This document shows, one piece after another, positions 19,801-30,924 of a stretch of 64,000 nt of DNA. The stretch is taken from positions 202,578,224 to 202,642,223 of the forward strand of contig OZ024740.1 of the NCBI GenBank assembly GCA_964016885.1. The letters are read 5' to 3'. Both the position numbers and the translations under genes were made by a program. The notes under the pieces were generated by a model. That model was not told the DNA's origin and searched no databases. It saw nothing but the letters and a program-made list of their open reading frames with translations. Every line of letters begins with the position of its first letter. The first letter of the stretch is position 1. Source of the DNA: Eledone cirrhosa. Its lineage: Eukaryota > Mollusca > Cephalopoda > Octopoda > Eledonidae.

Positions 19801-20214
19801 CGTTCTAATATAAATGTTCTAATATAAATTTATATAAAAACCATATATTAGTAATATCTTAGTAACATTTGGTACCTAATCACAGATTTTCCAGCCCTCC
19901 TATCTCTTTCTACTACCCAGATCTATATAAACTTATATAAAAAAAAAAAAGTCTGATCCCACCACAGGACACAAATGAAGTGATCAAGTTGAAACTCAAA
20001 GTCACTGACAATTTTATATGCAGTAAATAAAATTTACACTTTACCTACAAGTATTGAGAGCTCATTCAGTTAATGTTGGTATTTTAAACACACATTCTAA
20101 AGAAATGATTAATAACTTTAGTAAGTTCCTGAAAATTAATTAATTGAAATAGTGTATTTGATGAGAAGTTCAGTCACCAGGTTAACTATGAAAGGGATGT
20201 TAGCAGTTCAATGG

Positions 20215-21060
20215 AATGGTTTGTGCCTTGACAGAATGAGATCAAATTCTGCTGTGGGCTGTGTATTGTCCTTCACGTTCATCAGTGTGTGGTACATTCA
20301 ACCATAACATTATAGAATGTTGATGTACTTCATTTTATTTCAGGTGATTCATCCTCCCAACACTAATTTCTTCTTGTTTTTTCTGTTCCTATCCACTTCA
20401 GTGGTGAATTGGTAGAAATGATCAAAGACAAATTGCCTTGTTGTTTTGTTCCAGTTCTCAACACACTGAGTTCAAATCCTGCAGAGGTCAACTTTGCCTT
20501 TCATTCTTTTGGTGTTTGATAACATATTAGAGGGTGGTGGTTTGTCAGGATTGTTGGATCATTGAAGAAGATGCCTTGTGTTATTTGTTCCAGCTCTTTA
20601 TGTTCTGAGTTTCATAATCTATCATCCAGGTCATTGAGTACTTTTAGTAGAACCCACTCTGTTGCAAACATTTAGATCATGTGCCAAACTTAAAGACATC
20701 TCTCACCACCCTCAGTATCAGAAGCCCTGAATAGGCTCATGTCTCCACAAAAAAAGTAAAAAACAAATTTCTTCTTTCTTTTAGTTCTTATGTTCTTAGC
20801 TAAAAACAGTTGTTAGAGTGTAGGACAAAATGCCTGGCAGTTTTTCTTTAGGTTCTTTATACTCTGAGTTCAAATCCCACTGAGATCAAAATTATCTTTC
20901 ATCCTTGTATTCATAATATTTACATATGTACCAATCCTGAGTGGTAGATTCACCAAATTGTTAAAGTGGGTCTTACAGTATTTATTCTGGCTCTTTGTGT
21001 TCTCAATTCCTGATTTGTGATTGTTTTTCTAACAAAATAAACTGTATTTCAATTAATTAA
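20215..21060 (+). repeat. Cluster of decayed SINE-B2 heads and repeat R1
   Basis: Three degraded tRNA-like heads with GAGTTCAAATCC-type boxes: around 20465 (GAGTTCAAATCCTGCAGAGG), 20600 (truncated) and 20870 (GAGTTCAAATCCCACTGAGA). Repeat R1 (TTTTAGTAGAACCCACTCTG) occupies 20630-20730. No intact element. Confidence 0.5.
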
Positions 21061-21430
21061 TTAAAGAATTTTGAAAGATTTACTAAAATTATTATTTCAT
21101 ATGATTCTTATATAAAATTGTCAGAAAATTTCAATTTAGATAGAAACCCTTTGTTTCATAAAACCAGAGTTGGTATTGAAAACATTAATAACACGCTTGG
21201 TACCTTGAGTGTCTTTAGCAGAGACTACTCTGTTACAAACATTCAGGCCATGTATCCACCCACCAGGCGCATAGCCCTGAAAAGGTACTGCCCTTCACTC
21301 AATACCGTCTTACATTAGAAAGTTCATTGCTGTTTTGTACTTTTCTGGAATGTCTTGCTGTTGTCTTTTCATGTGATACAGGTAATTCAGTTAATAATGA
21401 AATCTATTTGATTGAATTTTTAGACAGTTG
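21061..21430. other. AT-rich, with a third repeat R1 block
   Basis: 21205-21290 matches R1 (TTTAGCAGAGACTACTCTGT, GCCCTGAAAAGGTAC). Short open frames across 21118-21515 have no recognisable protein features. Confidence 0.4.
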
Positions 21431-22136
21431 TTTAATTAAAGTTGATTTTTGTGTTTCCACTACCACCACCACCACTATCATCATTATCAGTGGCTTGTTG
21501 AGTGTCTTCCTGTAAACATGAGTGTCTTCCTGTAAACATTGGGTAACTTCTGTGAGGACAACTCTCTGCCTCACAGTAAAACAATGCCTCCTCCTGACAG
21601 CATGGATGGACGCAATAATAAGGTGATGTTGTAGGAATGTATGAGATCAATAAAAGCCAGACTATTTAAAATGTCACTGTAACAGTGATTGATTGTATTA
21701 CTATTTTCTTTTTATTTGTTTTTTTTAAATTCTTTTCAGAATTAAGAAACTCCATGTTCCCCCAAAACCTTCCCCTTGGGACACAGATTTTGAAAATCAA
21801 ATCTGTTTTTTTTTTTTAGGAAGCACTGTTTCAGAGCCTTTCAGCAACATACACACATACGCTCTCAAATATATTGTAGATATTTGATATCTAATCTAAG
21901 ACATGTATTACATACTTGATGTCTATAAGACATATTTTATCTGACTTTATTCTAAGAGGTGTTTTATCACCATCACCATGTATTGACTTCTAATTATATA
22001 TATTAACTCCCAGCCTAAGACATATATATTTGACTTCATTCTAATTTGTTTATCATCACCACCATCATATATCTAACTTGTAATTATATATTTAACTCCT
22101 AGTCTAAGACATGTCTAATATTTTAATCCCTACAGC
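21431..22136. other. Mostly unassigned; small direct repeats
   Basis: Contains a CAC tract at 21459-21485, an immediate direct duplication of GAGTGTCTTCCTGTAAACAT at 21499/21519, and two similar blocks near 21960-22030 and 22045-22110 (TTATCACCATCACCAT, TAATTATATAT, TAACTCC..GTCTAAGACAT) that form a local tandem repeat of about 80-110 bp. Confidence 0.45.
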
Positions 22137-22672
22137 CCCCCCCCCCCCTCACTAAATAAGACTTAACAATAACAATAATTAACTACTACTACTACCACCA
22201 CAATTATCACTGCTACTACTGTTACTGTTGCTACTACTAAAGCCCCCACCGTCACTACTACTACTATTACCACCACCATTATCATTACTACTGTTACTGT
22301 TGCTACTACTATTACAAACCACCACCATCACTACTACTACAACCACCACCATCACTACTACTACTACCACCACCACCACTACAACTACCACCACCGTCAG
22401 TACTACCACCAACAACGTCACTACTACTACTACCACCGTCACTACAACTACCACCACCACCACTACTACTACTACTACTACAACCACCACCATCACTATT
22501 ACTACTACAACCACCACCGTCACTACTACTACTACTACTACTACAACCATCACCGTTGCTACTACTACCACTACCACCACTACCACTACTACTACAACCA
22601 CCACGACTACTATTACTACTACTACTACTACTACAGCCACCACTATCACTACTACTACATCAGTGTTTTAGC
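22137..22672. repeat. C run plus ACT/ACC triplet tract
   Basis: A run of C at 22137-22148, then (ACY)n with inserted GTTACTGTTGCTACTACTA phrases. Poly-Thr and poly-Val frames are artefacts. Confidence 0.92.
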
Positions 22673-22875
22673 TCTGGTTAGTTTGTACTGTGTATGTAGA
22701 TACATTCCCTATCTGCTCTTCCATTTGGTTAATAAGGAGAGCCTTGACCTGAATACCTCTTTGACCTGACTGGCTATCAGCTATCTTCCCACCATGCCCA
22801 CCACTCTCTACTGCTAGAGCAGCCACTACTAACTAATTACTATTAACAACTACATCATTGATGATTAACCTGGCA

Positions 22876-23300
22876 CATATACACACACACACATACATAC
22901 ATGCATACAACCAGCCACACTTTTACATACACACAAACACCCACACACACACATGCACATTCAGCCAGCCACACTTTTACATACATACACACGCTCACAT
23001 ACACACACATCCGGCCACACTTTTACATACACACAAATACTCACATACAGCCACACTTTTACAGACACACACATACTCACATACAGCCACACTTTTACTT
23101 ACACACAAACACTCACATGGCCACAATTCAACACAATTATACACACACACACATACAGCCAGCCACACTTATACATACATGCATATAAACATTCACATAG
23201 CCACAATTATACACACACTGTTGCACAGTCTCACACACACACACATTGATGCACACACTAACATGCACGCACACATGCACACACACACATTTTCCTCTTA
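22876..23300. repeat. CA array with CAGCCACACTTTTACATACA units
   Basis: CA-rich composite repeat; CAGCCACACTTTTACATACA-like units recur irregularly, about seven times in a more degenerate form toward the 3' side. Confidence 0.9.
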
Positions 23301-23755
23301 CAAACATTCTTTGTCCTTGCTCAACTTTGTTTTCTTTTATTTATGTTTATTTTTAAATTCTTTCAATATTTAATTACTTCTGTTAATTCCACTTTAAATT
23401 TCAGCAACAATTAATAGACTTAATGAGTGGATTGTTTCTAGAAAACCTTCATTTATTTTTAGATAGATTCTTCTTAGGCTCAACAAATATAATGCTTTAA
23501 AAAAAATTATTTTATTTATTGAAAGAATTTTGCTTCTTCTGATCCAAGTGGTGTGTTGTGGTCTTGAGCAAGACGCTTCATTTCACATTGCTTTCCATGG
23601 TAGAACTGGGGGCTCTGTTCTTAAAACACCTAAGAGATCTCATAGGGGGCCAGTTAAACCTGTGTAAATGTGAGCTGTAAATTTCATTTTATTTTTTAAT
23701 ATCATACTGTATTTCCCTGCTATCATATATCACATAATACAAAATCCATAACATT
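23301..23755. other. AT-rich, with SINE head remnant
   Basis: A short stretch near 23555-23600 (GTCTTGAGCAAGACGCTTCA, TTTCACATTGCTTTCC) is a remnant of the post-head block shared by SINE-A and SINE-C. Otherwise nothing recognised. Confidence 0.4.
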
Positions 23756-23856
23756 GCATTTCTTTTTCTTCTTTTTTTCTTTTTCTTTTTCTTTTTCTTT
23801 TTCTTTTTCTTTTTCTTTTTCTTTTTTTCCTTTTTTTTTCTTTTTTTCTTTTTTTC

Positions 23857-23887
<31 letters not shown>

Positions 23888-23900
23888 TTTTCTTCTTCTT
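23756..23900. repeat. (TTTTTC)n tract
   Basis: Pyrimidine-only hexanucleotide repeat. Poly-Phe/Ser and Lys/Glu frames are artefacts. Confidence 0.95.
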
Positions 23901-23904
23901 GGGA

Positions 23905-24113
23905 GGGTCAGGGGGGCAGAATCCTCAAGCACACCTTCCAGTGGGTCCTGTCAGAAGTAACTGTCTCTAATTGATCTGGCTGGATCCCCAAGTGAGTCCA
24001 GCCAAGCTCATGGATGTTATCCAACCATCTTACTTGGGGTCTACCCCTGGGTCTCCTGCTGATTGTTTTTTCCTTGTAAAACCTGTCCAGCAATTCTTTC
24101 CTAGGTCATTTTA
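23905..24113 (-). pseudogene. LINE-2R RT C-terminal fragment
   Basis: Minus frame: LDRFYKEKTISRRPRGRPQV then RWLDNIHELGW and DQLETVTSDRTHWK. GRPRGRP..RWLD is the typical C-terminal tail after the RT of RTE-like LINEs. Two plus-strand relatives are at 46800 and 59665. A CT-rich hexamer tract sits at its 3' side. Confidence 0.72.
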
Positions 24114-24117
24114 ACCA

Positions 24118-24500
24118 CATGGTGCAGTGGTGTTTAAAAAATGTTTTAAAAGTGTTTATATCTAAAATAAACTTCCATCATAATTTCTTTATGTAAGAAC
24201 TTTTAAGTTATGTTCCAAATATCAGTTTAATAATTGTTTCTACTTTTGGCACAAGGCCAGCAATTACCCAGTGCATTACTGGTACTTTATTTTATCGACC
24301 CCGTAAGGATGAAAGGCAAAGTTAACCTCGGCGGGATTTGAACTCAGAATGAAAAGAACCGTAACTCTATGCATCAAAGCATGGCGTCCGACCCTCTACC
24401 GATACTGCCAATCCACCGCCCTAAATATCAGTTTAATAATGAAATTACTAAATCCTTCCAAGTTCTTGATTATTTTTGAAAGTAAATAGGTTATAGTAGG
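24118..24500 (-). mobile_element. MITE-A copy split by SINE-B1
   Basis: Left part has AAATAAACTTCCATCATAAT and TATGTTCCAAATATCAGTTT. The right part resumes at TTTAATAATGAAATTACTAA. The SINE is bounded by an 18-bp duplication (AAATATCAGTTTAATAAT at 24217 and 24423), so it inserted into the MITE. Confidence 0.72.
24235..24416 (-). mobile_element. SINE-B1 copy with 18-bp target duplication
   Basis: From TGTTTCTACTTTTGGCACAA to CCCTCTACCGATACTGCCAA. Flanking 18-bp direct repeats partly overlap the SINE tail and are the clearest target-site duplication for this family here. Confidence 0.92.
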
Positions 24501-24817
24501 TAAATAAATGAAAAGGTATAAATATATAAATATTTATTGAATCCACGACTTTATAATCATTAGTTCAACACCCTAACCACTAGACTACATGCCTTCAATA
24601 TTGCCCTCTTTGTGATTACACCATAACTGAATGATTAAGAAGTTTACTTTGCAATCATAAGGTTCTGGAGAAGTGTTATTTTACGATAGTTTCAGGTGGA
24701 AATATACCTCTGTAGTGAAATTAGATTAACAGAAATTGTTCAGAAGTCTGTCAGATTGACACTACCTGTAATTCAAAGGGTCAAACTTGTCAGATTTCTC
24801 TAGTTCTGCAATTAAAA
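24501..24817. other. Decayed tRNA-headed retroposon fragments
   Basis: 24540-24600 includes a head complement (CACCCTAACCACTAGACTAC). 24620-24790 includes AAGAAGTTTACTTTGCAATC and ACTACCTGTAATTCAAAGGG, the latter resembling SINE-E tails. None is intact. Confidence 0.4.
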
Positions 24818-24945
24818 AAACAACTTTGTTTTAAAGTGGTTCTATTTATTTTAAAAAAAATCTTTTCATCATAATTTTAGGTAAGAAGCTTTGTTAAGTT
24901 ATGTTCAAAACACCAGTTTAATAATGAGAAAGTTAGTCATACTAC
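24818..24945 (-). mobile_element. MITE-A fragment
   Basis: TTTTAAAGTGGTTCTATTTA, TTAAGTTATGTTCAAAACAC and CAGTTTAATAATGAGAAAGT in reverse order of the family. Confidence 0.65.
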
Positions 24946-25011
24946 TATAGCCTTAGACCAATTAATGCCTCATCAGTGAATTTGTTAAACAGGAGCTTTG
25001 TATATGTGTAT
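24946..25011 (+). mobile_element. SINE-D 3' fragment
   Basis: TAGCCTTAGACCAATTAATG then TCAGTGAATTTGTTAAACAG matches the 3' part of the copy at 27955. It is followed directly by repeat F, as in the paralogous region at 28 kb. Confidence 0.5.
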
Positions 25012-25615
25012 ATGTATGTGAATGCCTGTAAGCCACTGCAATCGTTCTCTTATTGACATTTAAAAGCAAACAGTGATGCTTGTTTATGACAACCATAATA
25101 GTTAGTCCTACAGCTTAGCTATTCGATGAACCTCAGCAGTATATACCATACTTTAAAAAATAATTGTTTCTACTTTTGGCACAAGGCCAGCAAATTACCC
25201 AGTGCATTACTGGTACTTTATTTTATCTACCCCGTAAGGATGAAAAGCAAAGTTAACCTCGGCAGGATTTGAACTCAGAATGGCAAGGGCTGTAACTCTG
25301 TGCGTCAAAGCATGGCATCCGACACTCTACCGATACTGCCAATCCACCATACTTTGAAAAATAATAAAGTATGGATTGGCATCATGAAGGCCATTAGGTC
25401 ATTGAAAAACTGCCTCAAAAGCTGTTATCTAATTCATGCCAGTATGGAAAAGTGAACATAAAAATTATGATGGTGGTGGTAGTGATCCTAGATTTTCTAT
25501 TTGATCTGTTTATATCTAGAATTACATTTTAGTCTGGTTTACAGTTGATATTTTCACTATTTCGAGGTGAAATCTTTTACCATCATCAAGAGATTATTGT
25601 ATATACAGTTACTGT
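25012..25615 (+). repeat. Repeat F, long copy interrupted by SINE-B1
   Basis: Contains CTTATTGACATTTAAAAGCA, TATGGATTGGCAT, CTCAAAAGCTGTTATC and CATCAAGAGATTATTGTATA, shared in the same order with 28745-29145. The SINE insertion at 25164 is absent from the other copy. Confidence 0.75.
25164..25346 (-). mobile_element. SINE-B1 copy nested in repeat F
   Basis: Bounded by CCATACTTTAAAAAATAA (25146) and CCATACTTTGAAAAATAA (25347), an 18-bp duplication with one difference. The body is typical. Confidence 0.9.
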
Positions 25616-26041
25616 ATGTAGTTTACTCTTTATTTTATTCTATTTTATATCAGACTGTTAATTCAGCTGTTCTGAACAGCTTGCTTTTTCTTAAATTAAT
25701 ATTTTTGGGATAATTATAATTTGTTGTTATAAATAGTTTTACTTAGGACCTAGCATCTGAACAACCAGAAGTGTATTTTCTTACTCCTGTGAAACTCTAA
25801 GCAATGCAGTTCTAAGTCAAATTTCATATGCCCAAATTATTTCATTTCTTTTTAATCTTTTACTGGTATCAATCATTAGACTGCAGCTTTACTGGTGCAC
25901 CACCTTAAGGGGATTTAGTCAATCATATCGACCCCAGTACTTATTTGATCATGTTTAGTACTTAAGTTTATTTATTTTAGTAATCTCTTTTTATTGAACC
26001 ACTAAGTTACAGAACATAAATACAAACACTGGGACTCATAC
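25616..26041. other. AT-rich, with decayed SINE-B-like segment
   Basis: 25855-25950 (ACTGCAGCTTTACTGGTGCA, CGACCCCAGTACTTATTTGA) is an inverted, degraded SINE-like piece. The remainder was not recognised. Confidence 0.35.
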
Positions 26042-26054
26042 ACACACACACACA

Positions 26055-26090
<36 letters not shown>

Positions 26091-26213
26091 AAAGGTAAAC
26101 AGAAATAACAACACAATCGGTACAGTATATGGAAGGAATATATTAGTTTAACACTTGAAATAGCAGGAAGAGGGTCTTAATGTTTCAGTGTATATATATA
26201 TATATATATGACC
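26042..26213. repeat. CA/TA microsatellites
   Basis: (CA)n and (TA)n at 26042-26088 and (TA)n at 26191-26209, the latter directly preceding a LINE-1R 5' truncation point. Confidence 0.85.
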
Positions 26214-26702
26214 TAGAAAAACATGGGATGAGCTGATAAACTCCGACCTCACACACTTACATCTCTCCAAGACAATGTCACTGGACCGAGACCTTTGGCG
26301 GTACTCAGTAACAGAGAAGACCCGCCTTGCCAGTAGGCATCTCTAACAAAATACACCCCGTCCCACCACCACCCCCACCCCATCCACACCACCCCGTTCT
26401 ATGTAAAGTTATGTTGGTGCCGCGCCATCCAGGCCGAAACAAATGAGATCGTGTAGGTGTCACGACAAAAAAACACACAGTCCACGCTGTAATGTGGCCG
26501 TGTAGGCAACACGGTAAAAACCTCCCAGACCCACACTCTGTAAATGTGGTTGGTGTTAGGAAGGGCATCCAACTGTAGAAAACCTGCCAGACAGTCCTAT
26601 GCGAGCAAGACAATCACTCTTGCCTCAAGTGGGACTACCCCCGTCCAAACCCATGCAAGCGTGGAACACGGACGTTAAACGTTGATGATGATGATGATGA
26701 TA
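26214..26702 (+). mobile_element. LINE-1R 3' end, severely 5'-truncated
   Basis: Begins in the RT C-terminus (codons for RKTWDELINSDLTHLHLSKT through SLDRDLWRYSVTEKTRL), then the 3' UTR and a (GAT)n tail. About 30 bp around the stop codon are deleted compared with the copy at 11859. High similarity suggests a recent insertion. Confidence 0.9.
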
Positions 26703-26705
26703 TAT

Positions 26706-26868
26706 GGTAGGCTTTCACACAATTTCCATCTACTAAATATCACTCACAAGGCATTGGTCAACCATAGGCTATAGTAGAAGACACTTGCCCAAGGTTCATG
26801 CAACAGGCTTGAATCTTAAACCCCATGGCTACAAAGTAAACTTTTAAACCATACAGCCATGCTTTCGC
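26706..26868 (-). mobile_element. SINE-D copy
   Basis: Inverted: ACTCACAAGGCATTGGTCAA, TATAGTAGAAGACACTTGCC and AAACTTTTAAACCATACAGC. This matches a SINE pattern I associate with cephalopod genomes (loss of a tRNA-like head at the right, a CACTTGGGCAAGTG-like middle); the name is not certain. Confidence 0.65.
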
Positions 26869-27239
26869 ACATTTCTTCATACAAAAACAAATAGATGACT
26901 AAGCCCTTATCATTCTGTTTTACTGTGTTTCTGTGCTAACAATGCAATCCCTACGCTTTTGTAGCCTCCACTCACCTTCTCTCAAAAGGCATGTGGAAAA
27001 CAAATTTCATAGTCCTCATTTTTTGCAGGGCTGACACATCTGTCACACAGTATGTCCAATGAAAAATATGTAATATTTGTTTTATTTCTTAACATGTCTC
27101 ATTAGTTTAGCAACAAAAAGACATTTAATTTCAGAAGTTTTGTTACAATTCTTTTGAGATGTCTTTTAAAAACAAAATCTTGTTATTTATTTGTTAGTTG
27201 ACGATGCTACAGTTGGTCATATGTCTACTAACAGCTATT
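26869..27239. other. Unassigned sequence
   Basis: No repeat recognised. A short minus-strand open stretch ends at a donor-like AAG/GTGAGT (26972), but it lacks a convincing acceptor or homology. Confidence 0.3.
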
Positions 27240-27654
27240 AACCATTTTCATACAAAATCTGGTACAGTGGTTTAAAAACATGTTTTAAAGTGTTTATATT
27301 TAAAATAAACTTCCATCTTAATTTCTTTATGTAAGAACCTTTGTTATGTTCCAAACGCCAGTTTTATAATGGTTTCTGATTTAGGTACAAGGCCAACAAT
27401 TTTGAGGGGAGGGGAAAGTTGATTAAATCGACCCCAGTGTGTTACTGCTACTTTATTTTATGGACCCAGTAAGGATGAAAAGCAAAGCTAGCTTTGGTAG
27501 GATTCAAACTCAGACCATAAAGGGACGAAACTATTTGACGCAAAGCATGTTGTCCAACGCCCTACTGATTCTGCTAATAATGAAATTACTAAAGCCTTCC
27601 AAGTTCTTGAATATTTTTTAAAGTAAATGAAATCATAGGCAATATTTTTTATTA
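27240..27654 (-). mobile_element. MITE-A copy split by SINE-B2
   Basis: TTAACCATTTTCATACAAAA start; left part to CAAACGCCAGTTTTATAATG, right part from TAATAATGAAATTACTAAAG. It shares otherwise unusual variants with the copy at 24118 (AATTTCTTTATGTAAGAAC, and AAGTAAAT after the TTCTTGA block). Confidence 0.7.
27370..27577 (-). mobile_element. SINE-B2 copy nested in MITE-A
   Basis: Inverted copy with the longer B2 body: GGGGAAAGTTGATTAAATCG precedes ACCCCAGTGTGTTACTGCTA. The 5' end is near GCCCTACTGATTCTGC. Confidence 0.8.
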
Positions 27655-27852
27655 GAAATATATTAACGAAAGTGTTAAAGTGAATATATTTTTCTAAAAA
27701 TCTTCCATCATAATTTTGTGTAAGAACCTGTGTTAAGTTATGTTCCAAACAACAGTTTAATAATGAGAAAGTTAGTTATATGACTAAATCCCTCCAAATT
27801 CTTGATTATTTTCAAAGCATTGCATTTCATTAGAAATATGGTTATGTAAAAG
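27655..27852 (-). mobile_element. MITE-A copy
   Basis: TGTTAAAGTGAATATATTTT to CATTAGAAATATGGTTATGT; the family interior (CAACAGTTTAATAATGAGAA) is well preserved. Confidence 0.7.
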
Positions 27853-27954
27853 TTAAGATTTATATGAAAAAAACAATCTGGATTGCATGTATAATGGTAT
27901 ATCTTAAGGGATACTTAATATTTTTTGTTGTTAGGCCTCAGATTATTTTGTAGT

Positions 27955-28120
27955 ATGTACTGGTAAAGCTCTGTAGTTAAGAAGTTTCCTTCTCAACCTC
28001 AAGGTTCTGGATTATATCCCACTGAGTGACAATTTGGGCAAGTTCTGCTGAAGGCTTAGACCAATTATTGCCTTTTGAGTGAATTTTGTAGACAATAACT
28101 GAGAAAGAATGTTATATATA
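27955..28120 (+). mobile_element. SINE-D copy
   Basis: TAGTTAAGAAGTTTCCTTCT, AAGGTTCTGGATTATATCCC (B-box-like), AATTTGGGCAAGTTC and TGAGTGAATTTTGTAGACAA, in the order of the family. Confidence 0.7.
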
Positions 28121-28463
28121 CTAGCAGAAAACCACCCTTTGGGTGGATTTCTGCTAGCATGTGTAGTGTGCATATTGATATTATACGCAAATATATATGC
28201 ATGTAGATATGATACGTCAAATAAAATCATAATTGACAATATACACAGATATTGAAGAGAGACTTCTTCTGTAATCAGTAAAGTAATGCATGATACATTT
28301 AAAAAAGACAATATTATATATAAACTGCATTACGGTGTATTGACATTTGAAAATTTTAAAAGAAGTGAATCTTAAGATAAACAATCCTTATATATAAGAA
28401 TATTTATGTCTAATCAACAGAAATGAAATTTAGTACATAAATTGTGTAATATTCATTCATTGT
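28121..28463. other. AT-rich sequence, small palindrome
   Basis: CTAGCAGAAAACCACCC and GGGTGGATTTCTGCTAG at 28120-28155 form a short hairpin. The rest is not recognised. Confidence 0.45.
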
Positions 28464-28650
28464 GGATTGGCAGTATTGATAGAGGGCTGGACGCTATGCT
28501 TTGACGCACAGAGTTACGGCCCTTGCCATTCTGAGTTCGAATCCCGCCGAGGTTAACTTTGCCTTTCATCCTTACTGGGTCGATAGAATAAAGTACCAGT
28601 AATGCACTGGGTAATTGCTGGCCTTGTGCCTAAAGTAGAAACAATTATTT
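28464..28650 (+). mobile_element. SINE-B1 copy
   Basis: GGATTGGCAGTATTGATAGA to AGTAGAAACAATTATTTATT, with the complete body. Confidence 0.88.
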
Positions 28651-28744
28651 ATTCAAAGTAATCCAACTTATTTTACTAACGGAATAAAAAAATATATTCA
28701 GAACCCCTCCCTTTATTATATTATGATTTGTGTGGGTTGAGAGA

Positions 28745-29145
28745 GTTTGTGTAAGCTACAACAATCATTTTCTTATTGACATTTAAAAGCAAACAGTGAT
28801 GCTTGTTTATGTCCACCATAACAGTTAGTTCTACAGCTTAGCCTCTTGATGAAGCTCAACAGTATATACCATACTTAAAGAAATATGAAATATAAATTGG
28901 CATTGGAAAGGGCATTGGGCAATTGAAAAACTGCCTCAAAAGCTCCTGTCTAACTCATGCCAGTATGGAAAGTGAATTTAAAAACTATGGTGGTGGTGAT
29001 CCTTGGTTTTCTGTTTGACTTATTCTATAATCTTGATCTGTTTATATCTAGAATTATATTTGAGTCTGGTTTACAGTTGATATTTTCACTATTGTGAGGT
29101 GAAATCTTTTACCATCATCAAGAGATTATTGTATATACAATTACC
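28745..29145 (+). repeat. Repeat F, uninterrupted copy
   Basis: Paralog of 25012-25615 in the same orientation; keeps TTTTCTTATTGACATTTAAA, CTTGTTTATGTCCACCATAA and CATCAAGAGATTATTGTATA without the SINE. Confidence 0.75.
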
Positions 29146-29724
29146 CCATGGAATTGGAAGCTGGATCAAAATTTACAGCTCGCACCTACACATGTTTAGC
29201 TGGCATCTCATACAAGGTTCCTTGGGTATTTTAATGACAGGTGCCCCAGTCCTACTATACATACACATACACACACACATATGTTGTTGTTACAGCTCAC
29301 TCTTATGTAAATCTAGCGAGCCTCTTTGACGTTGGATCTTATACAAGGTTTCTTGGGTGTTTTAATGACAGGTACCCCAGTCCTATCATGAAAAGCAACA
29401 AGAAATGAAGCATCTTGCTCAGGAAGACATGCTGCCTAGTCCAGAAATTTTAAATATGAGTCCAACATCCTAACCACTAAACCATGCCCCTTCACACAGT
29501 TATTACATGGTTTATAAAAGTAGATCTAGGAAGAATTGAATAGATTCTGTGACAATTCCAAACTGTAATCTTTCTAGATTGCTTCACTGAACCAAAATTC
29601 TATTTCCTCTACAATATGTTTAACATAAAAAAGAGAATACATAAGATTGTAATTAATGGTTTAAGCATTGTTTATTAATAGTGTTTCTTTCCAACTTTAG
29701 ATTGAACAAGTGTTTTTAATGTCA
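29146..29724. other. Small duplication and a tRNA-SINE head
   Basis: A block of about 130 bp with CATACAAGGTTCCTTGGGTA...TTTTAATGACAGG is duplicated at 29208 and 29340. 29365-29490 ends with ATCCTAACCACTAAACCATG, an inverted tRNA-like SINE head. The rest is unassigned. Confidence 0.5.
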
Positions 29725-29842
29725 TTTCCCCTCATAAACTTGGGGTTAGCCATGCAGAACCCCAGGACAGGTTTCATGGCCTATGTGAGGCAAAGTTTTA
29801 TGACTGGATGCCCTTCCTGGTGTGAAACCTTTTAGTCACTTT
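29725..29842 (-). repeat. Decayed LINE-1R/SINE-A type tail
   Basis: Inverted tail phrases: ATGACTGGATGCCCTTCCTG and TGTGAAACCTTTTAGTCACT after a degraded CATAAACTTGGGGTTAGCC. Confidence 0.5.
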
Positions 29843-29889
29843 CTATGACATGCAGAGATAACATGTATGAGAAATATTGTAACACTTTT

Positions 29890-30072
29890 ATTTTATTTGT
29901 TAGTATTTGTTCTGAGTCTTTACACTCTGAGTTCAAGGTAGGCCAAGGTCAACATTGCTTTCATCCTTGGAGGGTTGATAAAATAAAGTACCAGTCATGT
30001 ACTGGGGTTGAAATTGACTTTTCTTTTCCCTTCAAATTGCTGATCTTGTGCCTAAATTAGAAACCATTTATT
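29890..30072 (+). mobile_element. SINE-B2 copy, degraded
   Basis: GAGTCTTTACACTCTGAGTT head remnant, GGTTGATAAAATAAAGTACC body and CTGATCTTGTGCCTAAATTA end. Confidence 0.75.
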
Positions 30073-30523
30073 ACATATAAACAAAAAATAGGAAAGAGAA
30101 GACTTTTTAGAATGGAGGGTACTCTTTAGCCTTGGAGGAGATAAGACAGCCGCTGTAGTCCTTACATCACAATAAAATGCACTCAATACTCTTTTAAAGT
30201 AGTTGTTGATCAAACAGTAACAATATAAACAGAAATTGGGAAATTAGAGACTATCTGGTGTTGAGAGGACCTGTTAATCCTATCATATGATACTGTTGTT
30301 GGTTTTTTTTGCTGGTTCTTGTAAAATCAGTTTGTCCTTGTAGAAGGGGCCATGCCCATGGCCTTTATAATGTGTGTTATTATTGGATGTTAAAATATTT
30401 TCTGGCCCTGAATGCAGTCTTTGGGCTATATTGTGCATATGTAAGGCTTAATTGTTGAAGGTTAAACTACTATCTGGTGTTACAAACCTTTGTGATACAA
30501 TCTTTGGCTCTGTTGATCTGTGA
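30073..30523. other. Unassigned AT-rich sequence
   Basis: No repeat family or reading frame recognised. Confidence 0.3.
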
Positions 30524-30745
30524 GTGTTATTTATTAGGGGCTAAAGTACTACCTACCCTCCCTCCCTAATATGCTAACCTTTCTTATACAATCTGTGGCT
30601 GTTGGCCCTCCCTCCCTAATATGCTAACCTTTCTTATACAATCTGTGGCTGTTGATCTGTGAGTATTATTTATTAGGGGCTAAAGTACTACCTGCTTTCC
30701 TTCCCCAATATGCTAACCTTTCTGATACAGTCTGTGGCTCTGTTG
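30524..30745. repeat. Local tandem duplications
   Basis: CCTCCCTCCCTAATATGCTA...TCTGTGGCTGTTG occurs at about 30557 and 30607, and TATTTATTAGGGGCTAAAGT at 30529 and 30667, giving roughly 50-bp and 135-bp duplicate periods. Confidence 0.75.
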
Positions 30746-30924
30746 AGGATATTTGATCTCAGCAAAAGATCCTGAGTGATTTTAAGGTCTAACATTTCTA
30801 GTGGTGACCTTGTTCTATGTAATTGTCTTCTTCTATCACAGGTTGAGTCACGTTGCTACACACAATTGGAACAACAATTTACTGACATTTCAATTGATGA
30901 GACTTGTACCATTATTACAGCACT

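Noticed and set aside
26960..27060. Exon-like minus-strand stretch ending in AAG/GTGAGT
   Set aside because: The frame is only about 30 codons, no convincing acceptor was seen, and no protein family is recognised.
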